From assembly GCA_900763875.1 (NCBI GenBank), contig CAAFLX010000021.1, forward strand, positions 65,548-129,547: a DNA stretch of 64,000 bases, read 5' to 3'. Below, one piece after another: positions 41,912 to 50,738 of the stretch. The stretch's first letter is position 1. Each line of letters starts with the position of its first letter. The stretch is from Clostridia bacterium (GTDB lineage: Bacteria; Bacillota; Clostridia; Christensenellales; CAG-917). Both the position numbers and the translations under genes were made by a program. The notes below the pieces were generated by a model that was not told where the DNA came from, ran no database searches, and saw only the letters and a list, made by a program, of their open reading frames with translations.

Positions 41912-43321
41912 TCAGTTGTTCATAACTTCGAGGCATTGCGCAAAGAATTGCGTTGCCTTTTCCATTGCGTCGATGCTCACGCGCTCGTTGATTGCGTGAA
42001 TACGCTTTTGGTCGTCAAGCGTCATAAGGAACGGTGTAAAGCGATAGATATTGTCGCACACGTCGCCGTAGTAGCGGCTATCGCTGTTGGCAATAAACAT
42101 ATACGGCGCAGTGACCATAGTCGGGAAAATTTGCTTGATTGCAACGTTCAAATCCCGCCACGGCTTGACGTCGATAGGCGAAACAGCGGTTGCCTCAGTG
42201 CCCTTGCCGTGCCGCTCGACTTTGACGTTCTTTCCAAGCAGTTTTTGGGTGTAGGCAAGCACTTCGTCAATCGTCACGCCGGTGATTATGCGTGTGTTGA
42301 TGTTTGCGGTGACCTTGGGCGGTATGACGTTTTCGGCATCGCTGCCGTGCAGCATAGTTTGTGCAAAAGTCGTTGATATGAGCGAGTTTGTGAGCGGAAT
42401 CTTTTTGAACACGAATTTGAGGAGCGGACTTAAAATATCCCTGTTCACAAGCACGAATCGCAAGGGAAATTTGACGTGAGGCGCAAGCAGTTTGAAGGTT
42501 TGCTTGGTTGCAGGCGTCCACTTGCTCGGCATCGGGTGCTTGTCGAGCTTGATGAGAGCCTTGCCCAAAATCGCCGCCGCAGAGGGCTTTGATGGGTTGG
42601 ACGCGTGTCCGCCGGCCTTGTCCACCGTGAGCGTCATATTCATATTGCCCTTTTCGCAAGTTGCGATAAGTCCAAAAAGTTTGTCCTCGCCAATCATCTT
42701 GCCGTCAATAATCGTGCCGCCCTCGTCAATGATGTATTCAAGGCGAATATTTTGATTTTTGAACCACTCGCAAATATGCGCCGCACCCTCCTCCGTCCAC
42801 GCCTCTTCGTCGTGACCGAAACAAAAATAAACGTCGCGCTCGGGTTGCCAGCCTTCCGAAAGGAGTTTTTCCGCCGCTTCGAGAAGGGATATCATCGTCC
42901 CTTTCATATCCTGCGTGCCGCGCCCCCATACGAATTGATCGTCAATAGTGCCGCCAAACGGATCGCAGTCCCAACCCTCTTTTGGAGCGGGCACGACGTC
43001 TTGGTGCGCCAAGAACGCCCCGGGCAACAGCGACGAATCCTTGCCTTCGATGCGATAAACGAGGCTATACGAGTTTACAACCGTCTTTTGCGCTCGCTCG
43101 TGCAAGAGCGGATAGGTTTTCTCAAGCCACGCGTGATACTCCAAAAACGGCTTATCCAAGCCCTCGAACTCACCCACCATAGATACGGTTGGAATTTGCA
43201 CTGCCTCCGACAGGTGCTTTGCAATCGCGCTCTTGTCAAACTGTCTTGCCTTAAACTCGCCGGCGTCGATTTCTTTTGGCTTGCACAAAAGCGTGCGAAT
43301 CAACATCGTTGTAAGCAACAT
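41912..43321 (-). CDS. M20-family metallopeptidase/amidohydrolase (PM20D1/carboxypeptidase-S type)
   Basis: 469 residues. Di-zinc site motifs appear in order: FLAHQDVVPAP, WGRGTQDMKG, CFGHDEEAWTEEGAAH, YIIDEGG, with a lid/dimerisation domain in between (GHASNPSKPSAAAILGKAL). The N-terminus MLLTTMLIRTLL is hydrophobic but short. Relatives hydrolyse peptides or N-acyl amino acids, and the specificity here is unknown. SD AGGAG and a TTGCAA-17-TATAAT promoter precede it. Confidence 0.9.
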   Translation of the reverse strand: MLLTTMLIRTLLCKPKEIDAGEFKARQFDKSAIAKHLSEAVQIPTVSMVGEFEGLDKPFLEYHAWLEKTYPLLHERAQKTVVNSYSLVYRIEGKDSSLLPGAFLAHQDVVPAPKEGWDCDPFGGTIDDQFVWGRGTQDMKGTMISLLEAAEKLLSEGWQPERDVYFCFGHDEEAWTEEGAAHICEWFKNQNIRLEYIIDEGGTIIDGKMIGEDKLFGLIATCEKGNMNMTLTVDKAGGHASNPSKPSAAAILGKALIKLDKHPMPSKWTPATKQTFKLLAPHVKFPLRFVLVNRDILSPLLKFVFKKIPLTNSLISTTFAQTMLHGSDAENVIPPKVTANINTRIITGVTIDEVLAYTQKLLGKNVKVERHGKGTEATAVSPIDVKPWRDLNVAIKQIFPTMVTAPYMFIANSDSRYYGDVCDNIYRFTPFLMTLDDQKRIHAINERVSIDAMEKATQFFAQCLEVMNN

Positions 43322-43350
43322 ATGGAATCTCCTAACAATTAGATATAAAT

Positions 43351-43379
43351 ATTATAATCTTTGCACACGCATTTTGCAA
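43351..43379 (-). promoter_or_regulatory. Promoter of the M20 peptidase gene
   Basis: Minus-strand TTGCAA (43379-43374), 17-bp spacer, TATAAT (43356-43351), about 30 nt before the ATG. Confidence 0.75.
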
Positions 43380-43487
43380 GACCGCAAAATTCTTTTAACC
43401 TATTACGCAAAGAATACGTTTCGTGTTGTCACGCCTACATTTGTCGCCTCAAAGTACGTTTCGTGTTGTCTTGCTTATCCAAATGAA

Positions 43488-43514
43488 AAAGCCACTGCGT
43501 ACAGTGGCTTTATT
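43488..43514 (-). terminator. Hairpin after the duplicated ppdK end
   Basis: AAAAAGCCACTG / CAGTGGCTTTAT around a 4-nt loop, lying about 40 nt past the second ppdK-like stop on the minus strand. A second hairpin, AAAGCGG / CCGCTTT, follows the true ppdK stop at about 43671-43700, so each ppdK end has its own terminator. In 43322-43730 there are also three ACACGAAACG(TA) motifs and no supportable gene. Confidence 0.6.
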
Positions 43515-43540
43515 TTCATTTGGCTTATCAACAATCCTTC

Positions 43541-43581
43541 GCTTACGCTCTCGGATTCTTGATGTTCGCTTGCGCTGCTGC
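43541..43581 (-). repeat. Duplicated 3' end of ppdK with stop codon
   Basis: Read on the minus strand this encodes AAAQANIKNPRA and a stop, against AAAQANIKNPRK and a stop at the true gene end. The core (43553-43581) differs from 43741-43769 at a single base, and the two copies are 188 bp apart. The last codon and stop are kept, as at attachment sites inside gene 3' ends. Confidence 0.8.
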
Positions 43582-43730
43582 TTTTGTCGATACGAAACTC
43601 CGTTTCGTGTCGTGCCGTCTTGGCATGCTGTTTGAAAACAGCGGCAAGCAACCTCATTGGCACACGTTAAAAGCGGTCACCCTATCGGGCAACCGCTTTC
43701 ATTGTTGTGTTTGAAATCAATTTGCAGAAA

Positions 43731-46376
43731 TTACTTTCTAGGATTCTTGATGTTTGCTTGCGCTGCTGCAAGACGTGCGATGGGCACACGGAAGGGAGAG
43801 CAAGACACATAGTCAAGACCGATTTCGTGGCAGAACTCGATGGAGGAAGGATCGCCGCCGTGCTCGCCGCAGATACCGCAGTGCAAATGGCTGTTTGCGC
43901 CTCTGCCGAGGGTGACTGCCATCTTCATGAGCTTGCCGACGCCGACTGTGTCGAGACGTGCGAACGGATCGGACTCATAAATCTTTGCTTGATAGTAGCT
44001 GGGCAAGAACTTGCCTGCGTCGTCACGGCTGAAGCCGAACGTCATTTGAGTGAGGTCGTTTGTACCAAAGCAGAAGAAGTCTGCCTCGGTTGCGATTTCG
44101 TCTGCTGTGAGAGCCGCTCTGGGGATCTCGATCATCGTGCCGACTTCGTATTTGAGGTCAACGCCGCTTTCCTTGATGACTGCGTCAGCGGTTTCAACGA
44201 CGGTCTTCTTGCAGAACTTCAACTCCTTGTATTCGCCAACGAGCGGAATCATGATTTCGGGCATAACGGTCCAATCGGGATGACGTTTTTGGACGTTGAT
44301 AGCCGCCTTGATGACCGCCTTGGTTTGCATAACCGCGATTTCGGGATAAGTGACTGCCAAGCGGCATCCTCTGTGTCCCATCATCGGGTTGAACTCATGC
44401 AAGCTGTCGCAGAGAATCTTGATTTCGGAAACGGTTTTGCCCTTTGCTTTTGCAAGAGCCTCGATGTCCTTCTCGTCGGTGGGAACAAACTCGTGGAGCG
44501 GCGGATCCAAGAAACGGATGGTGACAGGATTGCCTTGGAGAGCTTCCATAAGACCTTCGAAGTCTGCTTGTTGCATAGGCTCGATTGCGTCGAGAGCTTT
44601 GACGCGCTCTTCAACGGTTTCGGAGCAAATCATCTCGCGGAATTTGTCAATTCTGCCCGGGCCGAAGAACATATGCTCTGTACGGACGAGGCCAATGCCT
44701 TGTGCGCCGAGTTCAGCGGCTCTTTGAGCGTCTTGGGGAGTGTCTGCGTTGGTGCGGACGCCAAGTGCTTTATACTTGTCTGCAAGTTTCATAATTCTTC
44801 CGAAGTAGCCGCTGTTGGGGTCTGCCGGAACGGTCTTGATGAGCGTATCGTAGATGTTGCCCGTAGAGCCGTCGAGGGAGAGAGCGTCGCCTTCGCGGAA
44901 GATCTTGCCTGCAAGTTCAAAATATTTTTCATCTTCGTGCATCTTGATGTCGCCGCAACCGGAAACACAGCAAGTGCCCATGCCGCGAGCAACAACCGCC
45001 GCGTGAGAGGTTTGACCGCCGCGAACGGTGAGGATGCCTTGTGCATACTTCATACCCTCGATATCTTCGGGAGAAGTTTCAAGTCTGACGAGGACGACTT
45101 TCTTGCCTGCCTTGCCTTCCTTGACAGCGTCTTCTGCGGTGAACACGATTGTGCCTGCAGCTGCGCCGGGAGATGCTGCAATACCCTTGCCGACAACGTT
45201 TGCCTTGTCTGCCTCTTTGAGTGCTTTTGCGTCAAATTGCGGGTGGAGCAACATATCGAGAGTCTTTGCGTCGATTTGCAAAAGAGCCTCTTGCTCGGTG
45301 ATCATACCCTCGTCGATGAGGTCGCAAGCAATGCGGATTGCAGCGGCTGCGGTACGCTTGCCGTTTCTGGTTTGGAGCATATAGAGTTTCTTTTGTTGAA
45401 TGGTGAACTCCATATCTTGCATATCTCTGTAGTGGTTTTCCAAAATCTTGCAAACTTCTTGGAATTGTGCATAGACTTCGGGAAGAACTTCAGCCATTTG
45501 AGAGATAGGCATCGGGGTGCGGACGCCTGCGACGACGTCTTCGCCTTGAGCGTTCATAAGGAATTCGCCCATAAGACCGGGTTCGCCGGTTGCGGGGTTT
45601 CTTGTGAAAGCAACGCCTGTGCCGCAATCGTCACCCATATTGCCGAAAGCCATCATTTGGACGTTGACTGCAGTACCCCAGCTGTAGGGGATGTCGTGGT
45701 CCATACGATAGATGTTTGCGCGGGGGTTGTCCCAGCTGCGGAAAACAGCCTTGATAGCCTCGAAGAGTTGCTCCTTTGGATCGGACGGGAAGGGCTTGCC
45801 GATCTTTGCTTGGTACTCGGCTTTGAATTTGCCTGCGAGTTCCTTGAGGTCGTCTGCGGTGAGGTCAACGTCATAGGTGACGCCTTTTCTTTCTTTAAGC
45901 TCGTCGATGAGAGCCTCAAAGTACTTTTTGCCGACTTCCATAACAACGTCCGAAAACATTTGAATGAAACGTCTGTAGCAGTCCCAAGCCCATCTGGGGT
46001 TGCCGGATTTCTTTGCCAAAACTTCCACAACGTCGTCGTTGAGACCGAGGTTGAGGATTGTGTCCATCATACCGGGCATGGACGCTCTTGCGCCCGAACG
46101 AACGGAGACGAGAAGCGGATTCTCTTTGTCGCCGAATTTCATGCCGGCTTTCTCTTCGAGTTTGGAGATGTTCTCCATAATTTCCGCTTTGATGTCGTCG
46201 TTGATTTGTTTGCCGTCCTCATAATATTGAGTGCACGCTTCGGTCGTGATAGTGAAACCGTAAGGAACAGGAAGACCGATGTTGGTCATTTCTGCGAGGT
46301 TTGCGCCTTTGCCGCCGAGAAGTTCACGCATTTTTGCATTGCCTTCGGCAAACTGATAAACGAATTTTTTGCCCAT
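43731..46376 (-). CDS. ppdK: Pyruvate, phosphate dikinase
   Basis: 881 residues, full length. The N-terminal ATP-grasp domain opens KFVYQFAEGNAKMRELLGGKGANLAEM. The swivelling phosphohistidine domain has GGQTSHAAVVARGMG (catalytic His near residue 455). The C-terminal TIM barrel has the catalytic cysteine in CGICGEHGGDPSS. It reversibly converts pyruvate, ATP and phosphate to PEP, AMP and pyrophosphate, and in anaerobes often runs glycolytically to save energy. SD AGGAGG. Its 3' end is duplicated downstream (43541-43581). Confidence 0.97.
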   Translation of the reverse strand: MGKKFVYQFAEGNAKMRELLGGKGANLAEMTNIGLPVPYGFTITTEACTQYYEDGKQINDDIKAEIMENISKLEEKAGMKFGDKENPLLVSVRSGARASMPGMMDTILNLGLNDDVVEVLAKKSGNPRWAWDCYRRFIQMFSDVVMEVGKKYFEALIDELKERKGVTYDVDLTADDLKELAGKFKAEYQAKIGKPFPSDPKEQLFEAIKAVFRSWDNPRANIYRMDHDIPYSWGTAVNVQMMAFGNMGDDCGTGVAFTRNPATGEPGLMGEFLMNAQGEDVVAGVRTPMPISQMAEVLPEVYAQFQEVCKILENHYRDMQDMEFTIQQKKLYMLQTRNGKRTAAAAIRIACDLIDEGMITEQEALLQIDAKTLDMLLHPQFDAKALKEADKANVVGKGIAASPGAAAGTIVFTAEDAVKEGKAGKKVVLVRLETSPEDIEGMKYAQGILTVRGGQTSHAAVVARGMGTCCVSGCGDIKMHEDEKYFELAGKIFREGDALSLDGSTGNIYDTLIKTVPADPNSGYFGRIMKLADKYKALGVRTNADTPQDAQRAAELGAQGIGLVRTEHMFFGPGRIDKFREMICSETVEERVKALDAIEPMQQADFEGLMEALQGNPVTIRFLDPPLHEFVPTDEKDIEALAKAKGKTVSEIKILCDSLHEFNPMMGHRGCRLAVTYPEIAVMQTKAVIKAAINVQKRHPDWTVMPEIMIPLVGEYKELKFCKKTVVETADAVIKESGVDLKYEVGTMIEIPRAALTADEIATEADFFCFGTNDLTQMTFGFSRDDAGKFLPSYYQAKIYESDPFARLDTVGVGKLMKMAVTLGRGANSHLHCGICGEHGGDPSSIEFCHEIGLDYVSCSPFRVPIARLAAAQANIKNPRK

Positions 46377-46415
46377 TTAGAATTCCTCCTAAAAGATTTC
46401 TTTATATTCATTGAC

Positions 46416-46444
46416 ATCATAACAAAAACCGAAATTTTTTGCAA
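46416..46444 (-). promoter_or_regulatory. ppdK promoter
   Basis: Minus-strand TTGCAA (46444-46439), 17-bp spacer, TATGAT (46421-46416), about 40 nt before the ATG with its AGGAGG. Confidence 0.68.
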
Positions 46445-46549
46445 GAAGATTTGCCATAAAAATATTATATTTGATAGTTGTTTAATATCTTTGTAATATC
46501 TTTTGTATAAATGACTGCGAAAATTTCTGCGTTTACTTTTCAAAATGTC

Positions 46550-46578
46550 TTGCGCGCGCCTCTTTTTTTTGCTACACT
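46550..46578 (+). promoter_or_regulatory. corA-type gene promoter
   Basis: TTGCGC (46550-46555), 17-bp spacer, TACACT (46573-46578), with a short leader carrying GAGG before the ATG at 46606. Confidence 0.5.
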
Positions 46579-46605
46579 TTGTTTATAAAATCTTTTGAGG
46601 ACAAA

Positions 46606-47559
46606 ATGATACAAGTCTACAAAAAAGTCAACAAATCCGTCATGGAAGTAGACCCCGAACTCATCGTCGAGGGCTACGACTTCACCGAGCAATGGGTGCA
46701 TATGTCAAATCCGACCGACAAGGAAATCGAGTTGGTTTGTTCCGCTTGCCAGATTCCCGAAGAGTACGTCAAAGCGGCTCTCGACTCCGAGGAGCGCGCG
46801 CACTGCGAAAAAGAGGACGGCATTCTTATGGCTGTCACCGACATTCCGATCACCGAGGAAGACGACGACAGATACACCTATGCCACCCTGCCTTTTGGTT
46901 GCATCACAACCGAAAGCACCATCGTCACGGTATGCTTGAACCAAACTTCAATCATCAACGACCTTATGGCAGGACGCTACGTCAAGGATTTCAACATTCA
47001 CAAGCGCACGCGATTCGTGTTGCAGTTGCAATACGTCATCGCCAAAAAATATTTGCAATACCTCAAACAAATCGACAGAGCAAGCCAGCGCGTGCAAGCC
47101 GAGCTTGAAAAGGCGATGAAAAACGAGGGGCTTATCGAGATGTTGTCCCTTGAAAAATCTCTCGTGTACTTCTCAACCTCTCTGCGCGCCAACACCGCCG
47201 TGCTCGACAAGTTTCCCCGCCTCGTCAAATTCTTTGAAGAAGACGACGATTTGTGGGACGACGTGTTGATCGAAAACAGGCAGGCAATCGAGATGAGCAA
47301 CATCTACCGCGACATTTTGACGGGCACGATGGACACCTATGCCTCGATAATTTCAAACAACCTCAACGTGGTTATGAAGACGCTCACCGTCCTCACCCTG
47401 CTCGTTGACACCCCTGCTATGATTGCGGCACTTTGGGGCATGAACACGGGCGTACCCTTTGAGCACGAGATGTGGGGCTTTTGGGTTGTCGTTGGCATAA
47501 ACATCGTCATTTGCATAGCCTTGATAATCGTGTTTATCAAAAAGAAAATGCTCAAATAA
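46606..47559 (+). CDS. corA: CorA-family divalent metal transporter
   Basis: About 317 residues from the ATG at 46606, which follows TTGAGGAC; the frame is open to an earlier ATG at 46579 that lies on the promoter. A large cytoplasmic funnel domain is followed by two C-terminal helices with the GMN pore signature (ALWGMNTGVPFE) and the short basic tail KKKMLK. It forms a homopentamer importing Mg2+ (or Co2+/Ni2+). Divergent from ppdK, which is itself Mg2+-dependent. Confidence 0.93.
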   Translation: MIQVYKKVNKSVMEVDPELIVEGYDFTEQWVHMSNPTDKEIELVCSACQIPEEYVKAALDSEERAHCEKEDGILMAVTDIPITEEDDDRYTYATLPFGCITTESTIVTVCLNQTSIINDLMAGRYVKDFNIHKRTRFVLQLQYVIAKKYLQYLKQIDRASQRVQAELEKAMKNEGLIEMLSLEKSLVYFSTSLRANTAVLDKFPRLVKFFEEDDDLWDDVLIENRQAIEMSNIYRDILTGTMDTYASIISNNLNVVMKTLTVLTLLVDTPAMIAALWGMNTGVPFEHEMWGFWVVVGINIVICIALIIVFIKKKMLK

Positions 47560-47712
47560 TCAGATTTTTGCAAAGCAATTTTGCTGCAAATAATTGCTTT
47601 TGTCCCGACACCCCAAAGCAACCGCGCGGCAAATCGGTTTTCGACATTCTAACCAATCAAAATCAATTTAGTTGCCGCAAAACTCAATCTTTTCAAAAAC
47701 TCGAACAAAACG

Positions 47713-47743
47713 AAAAACGGAAGTGTGAAACTTCCGTTTTTTT
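47713..47743 (+). terminator. Bidirectional terminator between corA and the acidic protein gene
   Basis: AAAAACGGAAG / CTTCCGTTTTT with a 7-nt loop, followed by further T on the plus strand and by T on the minus strand as well. Placed between convergent genes. Confidence 0.85.
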
Positions 47744-47773
47744 GTATGATTTTTTGCGAAAACCGATATTCTA

Positions 47774-48526
47774 TCAGCCTTGAATGAGCGACGCCATAAC
47801 TTTTTGCATACATTGAATGACAATTTTCTTCTCTTCGGGAATGTCCTTGTATTTGTTGTATGCCGAAAGCAAAAGCGTGGCAATATTCATCTTCATCTTC
47901 TTGGACATATTTTGAGAAAGCATATAGTCCACAAGGTTGGGGAGTTTGACAAGTTTTGCAGGCTTGACGATTTCGTCGTCCTCTTCGGTCGGCCCGTCCA
48001 CGACATACACGACTTCTTCCTCTTGGGGAGCGTCTGCGTCGGCAACCTGTTGCGTGTCGCCCTCTTCTTCCGCCTCGACAAGTTCTTCGGACTCTTCCGC
48101 TTCGTCACCATCTTCGACAACTTCTTCTGCAACGTCTTCCGTGCCGTCCTCTTGCTCGACGGGAGCGGCGGTTTGAGCGTCGTCGGTTTCTTGTTCGGCT
48201 TCCTCTGCCACAGGCTCTTGTGCGTCCTCTACGCCCTCGTCTGACACTTGCTCGAATTGTGCAGGTTCGTCGTCAACGGGCTGGGCAACAAGGTCATCGC
48301 CTTGTTCTTGCTTGAGAATATAAGCAATCGCCTCATACTCCTTGGGGAGTGCGTTGTCGTCCTCGTCGTCGATAAGCTCGCACTCGCAGAAAACCTTGTC
48401 ATCGGGCACTTGTTGCGCTTGTTGCGCTTGTTGAGCGGCTAGTTGCCTTGCAAGTTCCTCTTGTTGCAAGCGCAGTTCTTCTTCGCGGCGTTCTGCTTCA
48501 AGTTGTTTTTTCTTCTTTCCGAACAT
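47774..48526 (-). CDS. Acidic soluble protein with conserved C-terminal domain, paralogue 1
   Basis: 250 residues of no family I recognise. Residues 1-40 are charged and Gln/Ala-rich (KKKKQLEAERREEELRL, then QQAQQAQQ) and should form a coiled coil. Residues about 45-165 are a Glu/Asp/Gln-rich, probably disordered stretch. Residues about 170-250 form a compact amphipathic domain (EEVVYVVDGP..., VKPAKLVKLPNLVDYML, IATLLLSAYNKYKD, KKIVIQCMQKVM). The same domain ends the next upstream gene, the membrane-anchored paralogue at 48602-50407. SD GAGGA; possible promoter TTTGGT-16-TATAAT at 48553-48580. No signal peptide or enzyme motif. Confidence 0.85.
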   Translation of the reverse strand: MFGKKKKQLEAERREEELRLQQEELARQLAAQQAQQAQQVPDDKVFCECELIDDEDDNALPKEYEAIAYILKQEQGDDLVAQPVDDEPAQFEQVSDEGVEDAQEPVAEEAEQETDDAQTAAPVEQEDGTEDVAEEVVEDGDEAEESEELVEAEEEGDTQQVADADAPQEEEVVYVVDGPTEEDDEIVKPAKLVKLPNLVDYMLSQNMSKKMKMNIATLLLSAYNKYKDIPEEKKIVIQCMQKVMASLIQG

Positions 48527-48601
48527 CTTTACAATCCTCGCAATTTATTTTTATTATATGAGTCGGCTTTCCCGACCAAAAGTATTATCGTTGTCAGAAT
48601 A

Positions 48602-50407
48602 TCATTTGTTGCTTTGCAAATCGCGCATAACCTTTGAAAGGCACGACACCACGATTTTGCGGTCTTGCGGACTATCTTTAAACTTGTTGTAAGTTGTGAT
48701 AAGCATAGTGGCAATTTGGATTTTCATTGCCTTGGGCATATCCTTTGACAGCATATAATCAATGAGGTTGGGCAGTTTTACGAGCTTTGCGGGCTTTACG
48801 TTTTCTTCGTCGTCCTCATCGCCCTCGACAACGTACACCACTTCCGGCTCGTCATCCTCTTGCGCCTCTTCAAGCTCCTCGGACTCTTCACCGTCCTCGT
48901 CCTCTGCGTTTTCCTCGGATTCTTCTATTTCGTCCGATTCCTCGGTTTCTTCCGATTTTTCTGTTTTTCCCGACTCTTCTGTTTCGTCAACTATCTCGGA
49001 TTCGTCCGATTCTTCGGTTTGCTCAAAATCTTCCTCGTTGACTTGTTCTTCCGCATCAACGTTTTCGTCGTCGGATTCCTCCTCCGCGATTTCGTCTTGC
49101 GGCACTTCGTCGGCGTTGTCAACGTCTTGTTGTTCCTCGCCGCTCTCGTCTTCGGCATCCGCTTCGTCATCGACAAGGTCTTCGCCGTTTTCGCTGTTTT
49201 CATCTTGCAATTCGACTTGCTCGTCCTCTTGCGGCTCGGCAACTTCGTCCTCGTGCGACTCGTTGATTTCGTCTTCGGTTTCCTCGACGTCGTTTTGAGG
49301 CTCGTCGGCATTTTCTTCTTGCTCGTCCTCGACCACTTCAAAACCGCCCTCTTGATTATCGGCCTCGTCTTCGCTATCGCTCAAGCCATCTTGCTCGTCC
49401 GCAACGTCTTCAAATGCGGTTTCGTCCTCGATTTCGCCTTCAACCTCGCTTTCGGCGTTGTCCTCTGCCACTTCCTCGCTTGCCTCGTCCGATTCGCATT
49501 CAACGGGAGATTCGACTTCTTCGGCAGGTGTTTCTTCCTCAACGGGAGATTCGTCTTCAACGGGAGTTTCTTCCTCGGCAAGAGTTTCGTCCTCTTGGGC
49601 GTTCAACAATTCGTCTATGCTCTCTTGCTCGTCCTCCTCAAAGTCCTCGTCCTCTTGCATCTTTTGCTCGATGAGTGCCTCGATCGGGGTTTGTTCACTC
49701 TCGTCGTCGTCAATCGCCTTTGCTGTGTTGCGAGCGATGATTTCCTCAACGAGGGCGTTCAACTCTTGCAAAGGTGAGGAATCGGTTGCATAGTTGCTTT
49801 CGATTTGAAGATTGACCTTTGCGTCGAGATCTTCTTGCATAGCCTCGAACGTTTCAAGACATCTTTGGTTTTGCTTGCGAGCAAGCAGGATAAGCACGAG
49901 GTAAATCACGCCGATGAGCAACAGTGCCAAAAAATGCACCGCGCCCATATTTGCGCCTCTCATCGTGCCGTAGCCCCAAAACGCGAACACGCCGAGCAAA
50001 ATCAACGAGATTGCAAGGAATATGCCCGAACGCACGTCTTTATTCTTTTTGACAAACTTGTCGTACACCTCGTCGCTTACGATGTCGCTCGGATATCCAA
50101 AGCGCACGCCGAGATACTGCACCCAAGCGTCACGCAAAGGTTGCGGAGTCTTTTTTGAGAAACAATGCGCCGTGAAATCGCTGACGTTGTCGTCGTCAAC
50201 CGCGTCGATATTGGCAAGATATTTTCTGATTTTTTTGCTTGAAACATAAAGTTTGCGAGCGCGCGATGCGAACAACGTGAAAGCAATGACGACGCCAACG
50301 CCCAAAATCACCGCCAGTGTGACGATGAGAAACAGTTTGGTGTTGACGACGGGGAGTTTTTGCGAAACGCCCGCAAGCCACTGAAACGCCTTTTCAAAAA
50401 AATCCAC
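48602..50407 (-). CDS. Membrane-anchored acidic protein with the same C-terminal domain, paralogue 2
   Basis: 601 residues, starting at GTG 50407 with GGAGG 5-6 nt upstream. Three hydrophobic helices lie at about 20-46, 131-150 and 156-181. Between helices 1 and 2 is a soluble segment (RKLYVSSKKIRKYLANID ... TAHCFSKKTPQPLRDAWVQYLG). Residues about 215-520 are an extreme Glu/Asp/Ser tract with repeated EEETPVED-like and EETEESDE-like units. The last 80 residues (EVVYVVEGDEDD, VKPAKLVKLPNLIDYML, IATMLITTYNKFKD, RKIVVSCLSKVM) match the neighbouring paralogue closely. It has its own promoter. The function is unknown. The layout suggests a membrane platform presenting an adaptor domain on a long acidic tether in the cytoplasm; that is inference. 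Confidence 0.87.
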   Translation of the reverse strand: MDFFEKAFQWLAGVSQKLPVVNTKLFLIVTLAVILGVGVVIAFTLFASRARKLYVSSKKIRKYLANIDAVDDDNVSDFTAHCFSKKTPQPLRDAWVQYLGVRFGYPSDIVSDEVYDKFVKKNKDVRSGIFLAISLILLGVFAFWGYGTMRGANMGAVHFLALLLIGVIYLVLILLARKQNQRCLETFEAMQEDLDAKVNLQIESNYATDSSPLQELNALVEEIIARNTAKAIDDDESEQTPIEALIEQKMQEDEDFEEDEQESIDELLNAQEDETLAEEETPVEDESPVEEETPAEEVESPVECESDEASEEVAEDNAESEVEGEIEDETAFEDVADEQDGLSDSEDEADNQEGGFEVVEDEQEENADEPQNDVEETEDEINESHEDEVAEPQEDEQVELQDENSENGEDLVDDEADAEDESGEEQQDVDNADEVPQDEIAEEESDDENVDAEEQVNEEDFEQTEESDESEIVDETEESGKTEKSEETEESDEIEESEENAEDEDGEESEELEEAQEDDEPEVVYVVEGDEDDEENVKPAKLVKLPNLIDYMLSKDMPKAMKIQIATMLITTYNKFKDSPQDRKIVVSCLSKVMRDLQSNK

Positions 50408-50466
50408 GATGTCCTCCGATTCGATATCGAGTATGCGCGTCGATAACTTTAAGAAATATCTATATA

Positions 50467-50495
50467 ATTATATCTTGCGCGCGATGAAAAATCAA
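50467..50495 (-). promoter_or_regulatory. Promoter of the membrane-anchored acidic protein gene
   Basis: Minus-strand TTGATT (50495-50490), 17-bp spacer, TATAAT (50472-50467), leader of about 55 nt ending in GGAGG. The remainder of 50408-50738 is non-coding, with a GCGGC/GCCGC T-tailed hairpin on the plus strand at 50615-50635 that follows no plus-strand gene. Confidence 0.75.
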
Positions 50496-50690
50496 GGATA
50501 ATTTTCCATATTTTTTTAAACATTTGATTTTTTTTGACAAAACCGACTTGTAAAACCCTCGATTGCGCAACGATTGCCAACTTTGATTGCACGGTGCAAA
50601 GCCTCTCGTTTTTTGCGGCAAAAAGCCGCTTTTTTGCGCAAAATACAAACCGTTATTTGCAATGTTCAAGGCAATTCTCTTTGCAAAATC

Positions 50691-50716
50691 AAAACGCCCT
50701 AAAAACGGGCGTTATT
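50691..50716 (-). terminator. addA terminator
   Basis: AACGCCC / GGGCGTT with a 7-nt loop, followed on the minus strand by TTTTGATTTT, about 25 nt after the addA stop. Confidence 0.72.
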
Positions 50717-50738
50717 GTGTATATTCATTTGCAAATTT

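Noticed and set aside
43707..46496. 929-codon open frame on the plus strand opposite ppdK
   Set aside because: Antisense shadow of a full-length conserved enzyme. Its length comes from the codon bias of the real gene.
48860..49777. Hydrophobic plus-strand frame opposite the acidic protein tract
   Set aside because: Antisense of GAA/GAC/GAG-rich codons gives Phe/Val/Leu-rich sequence, a predictable artefact that mimics a membrane protein.
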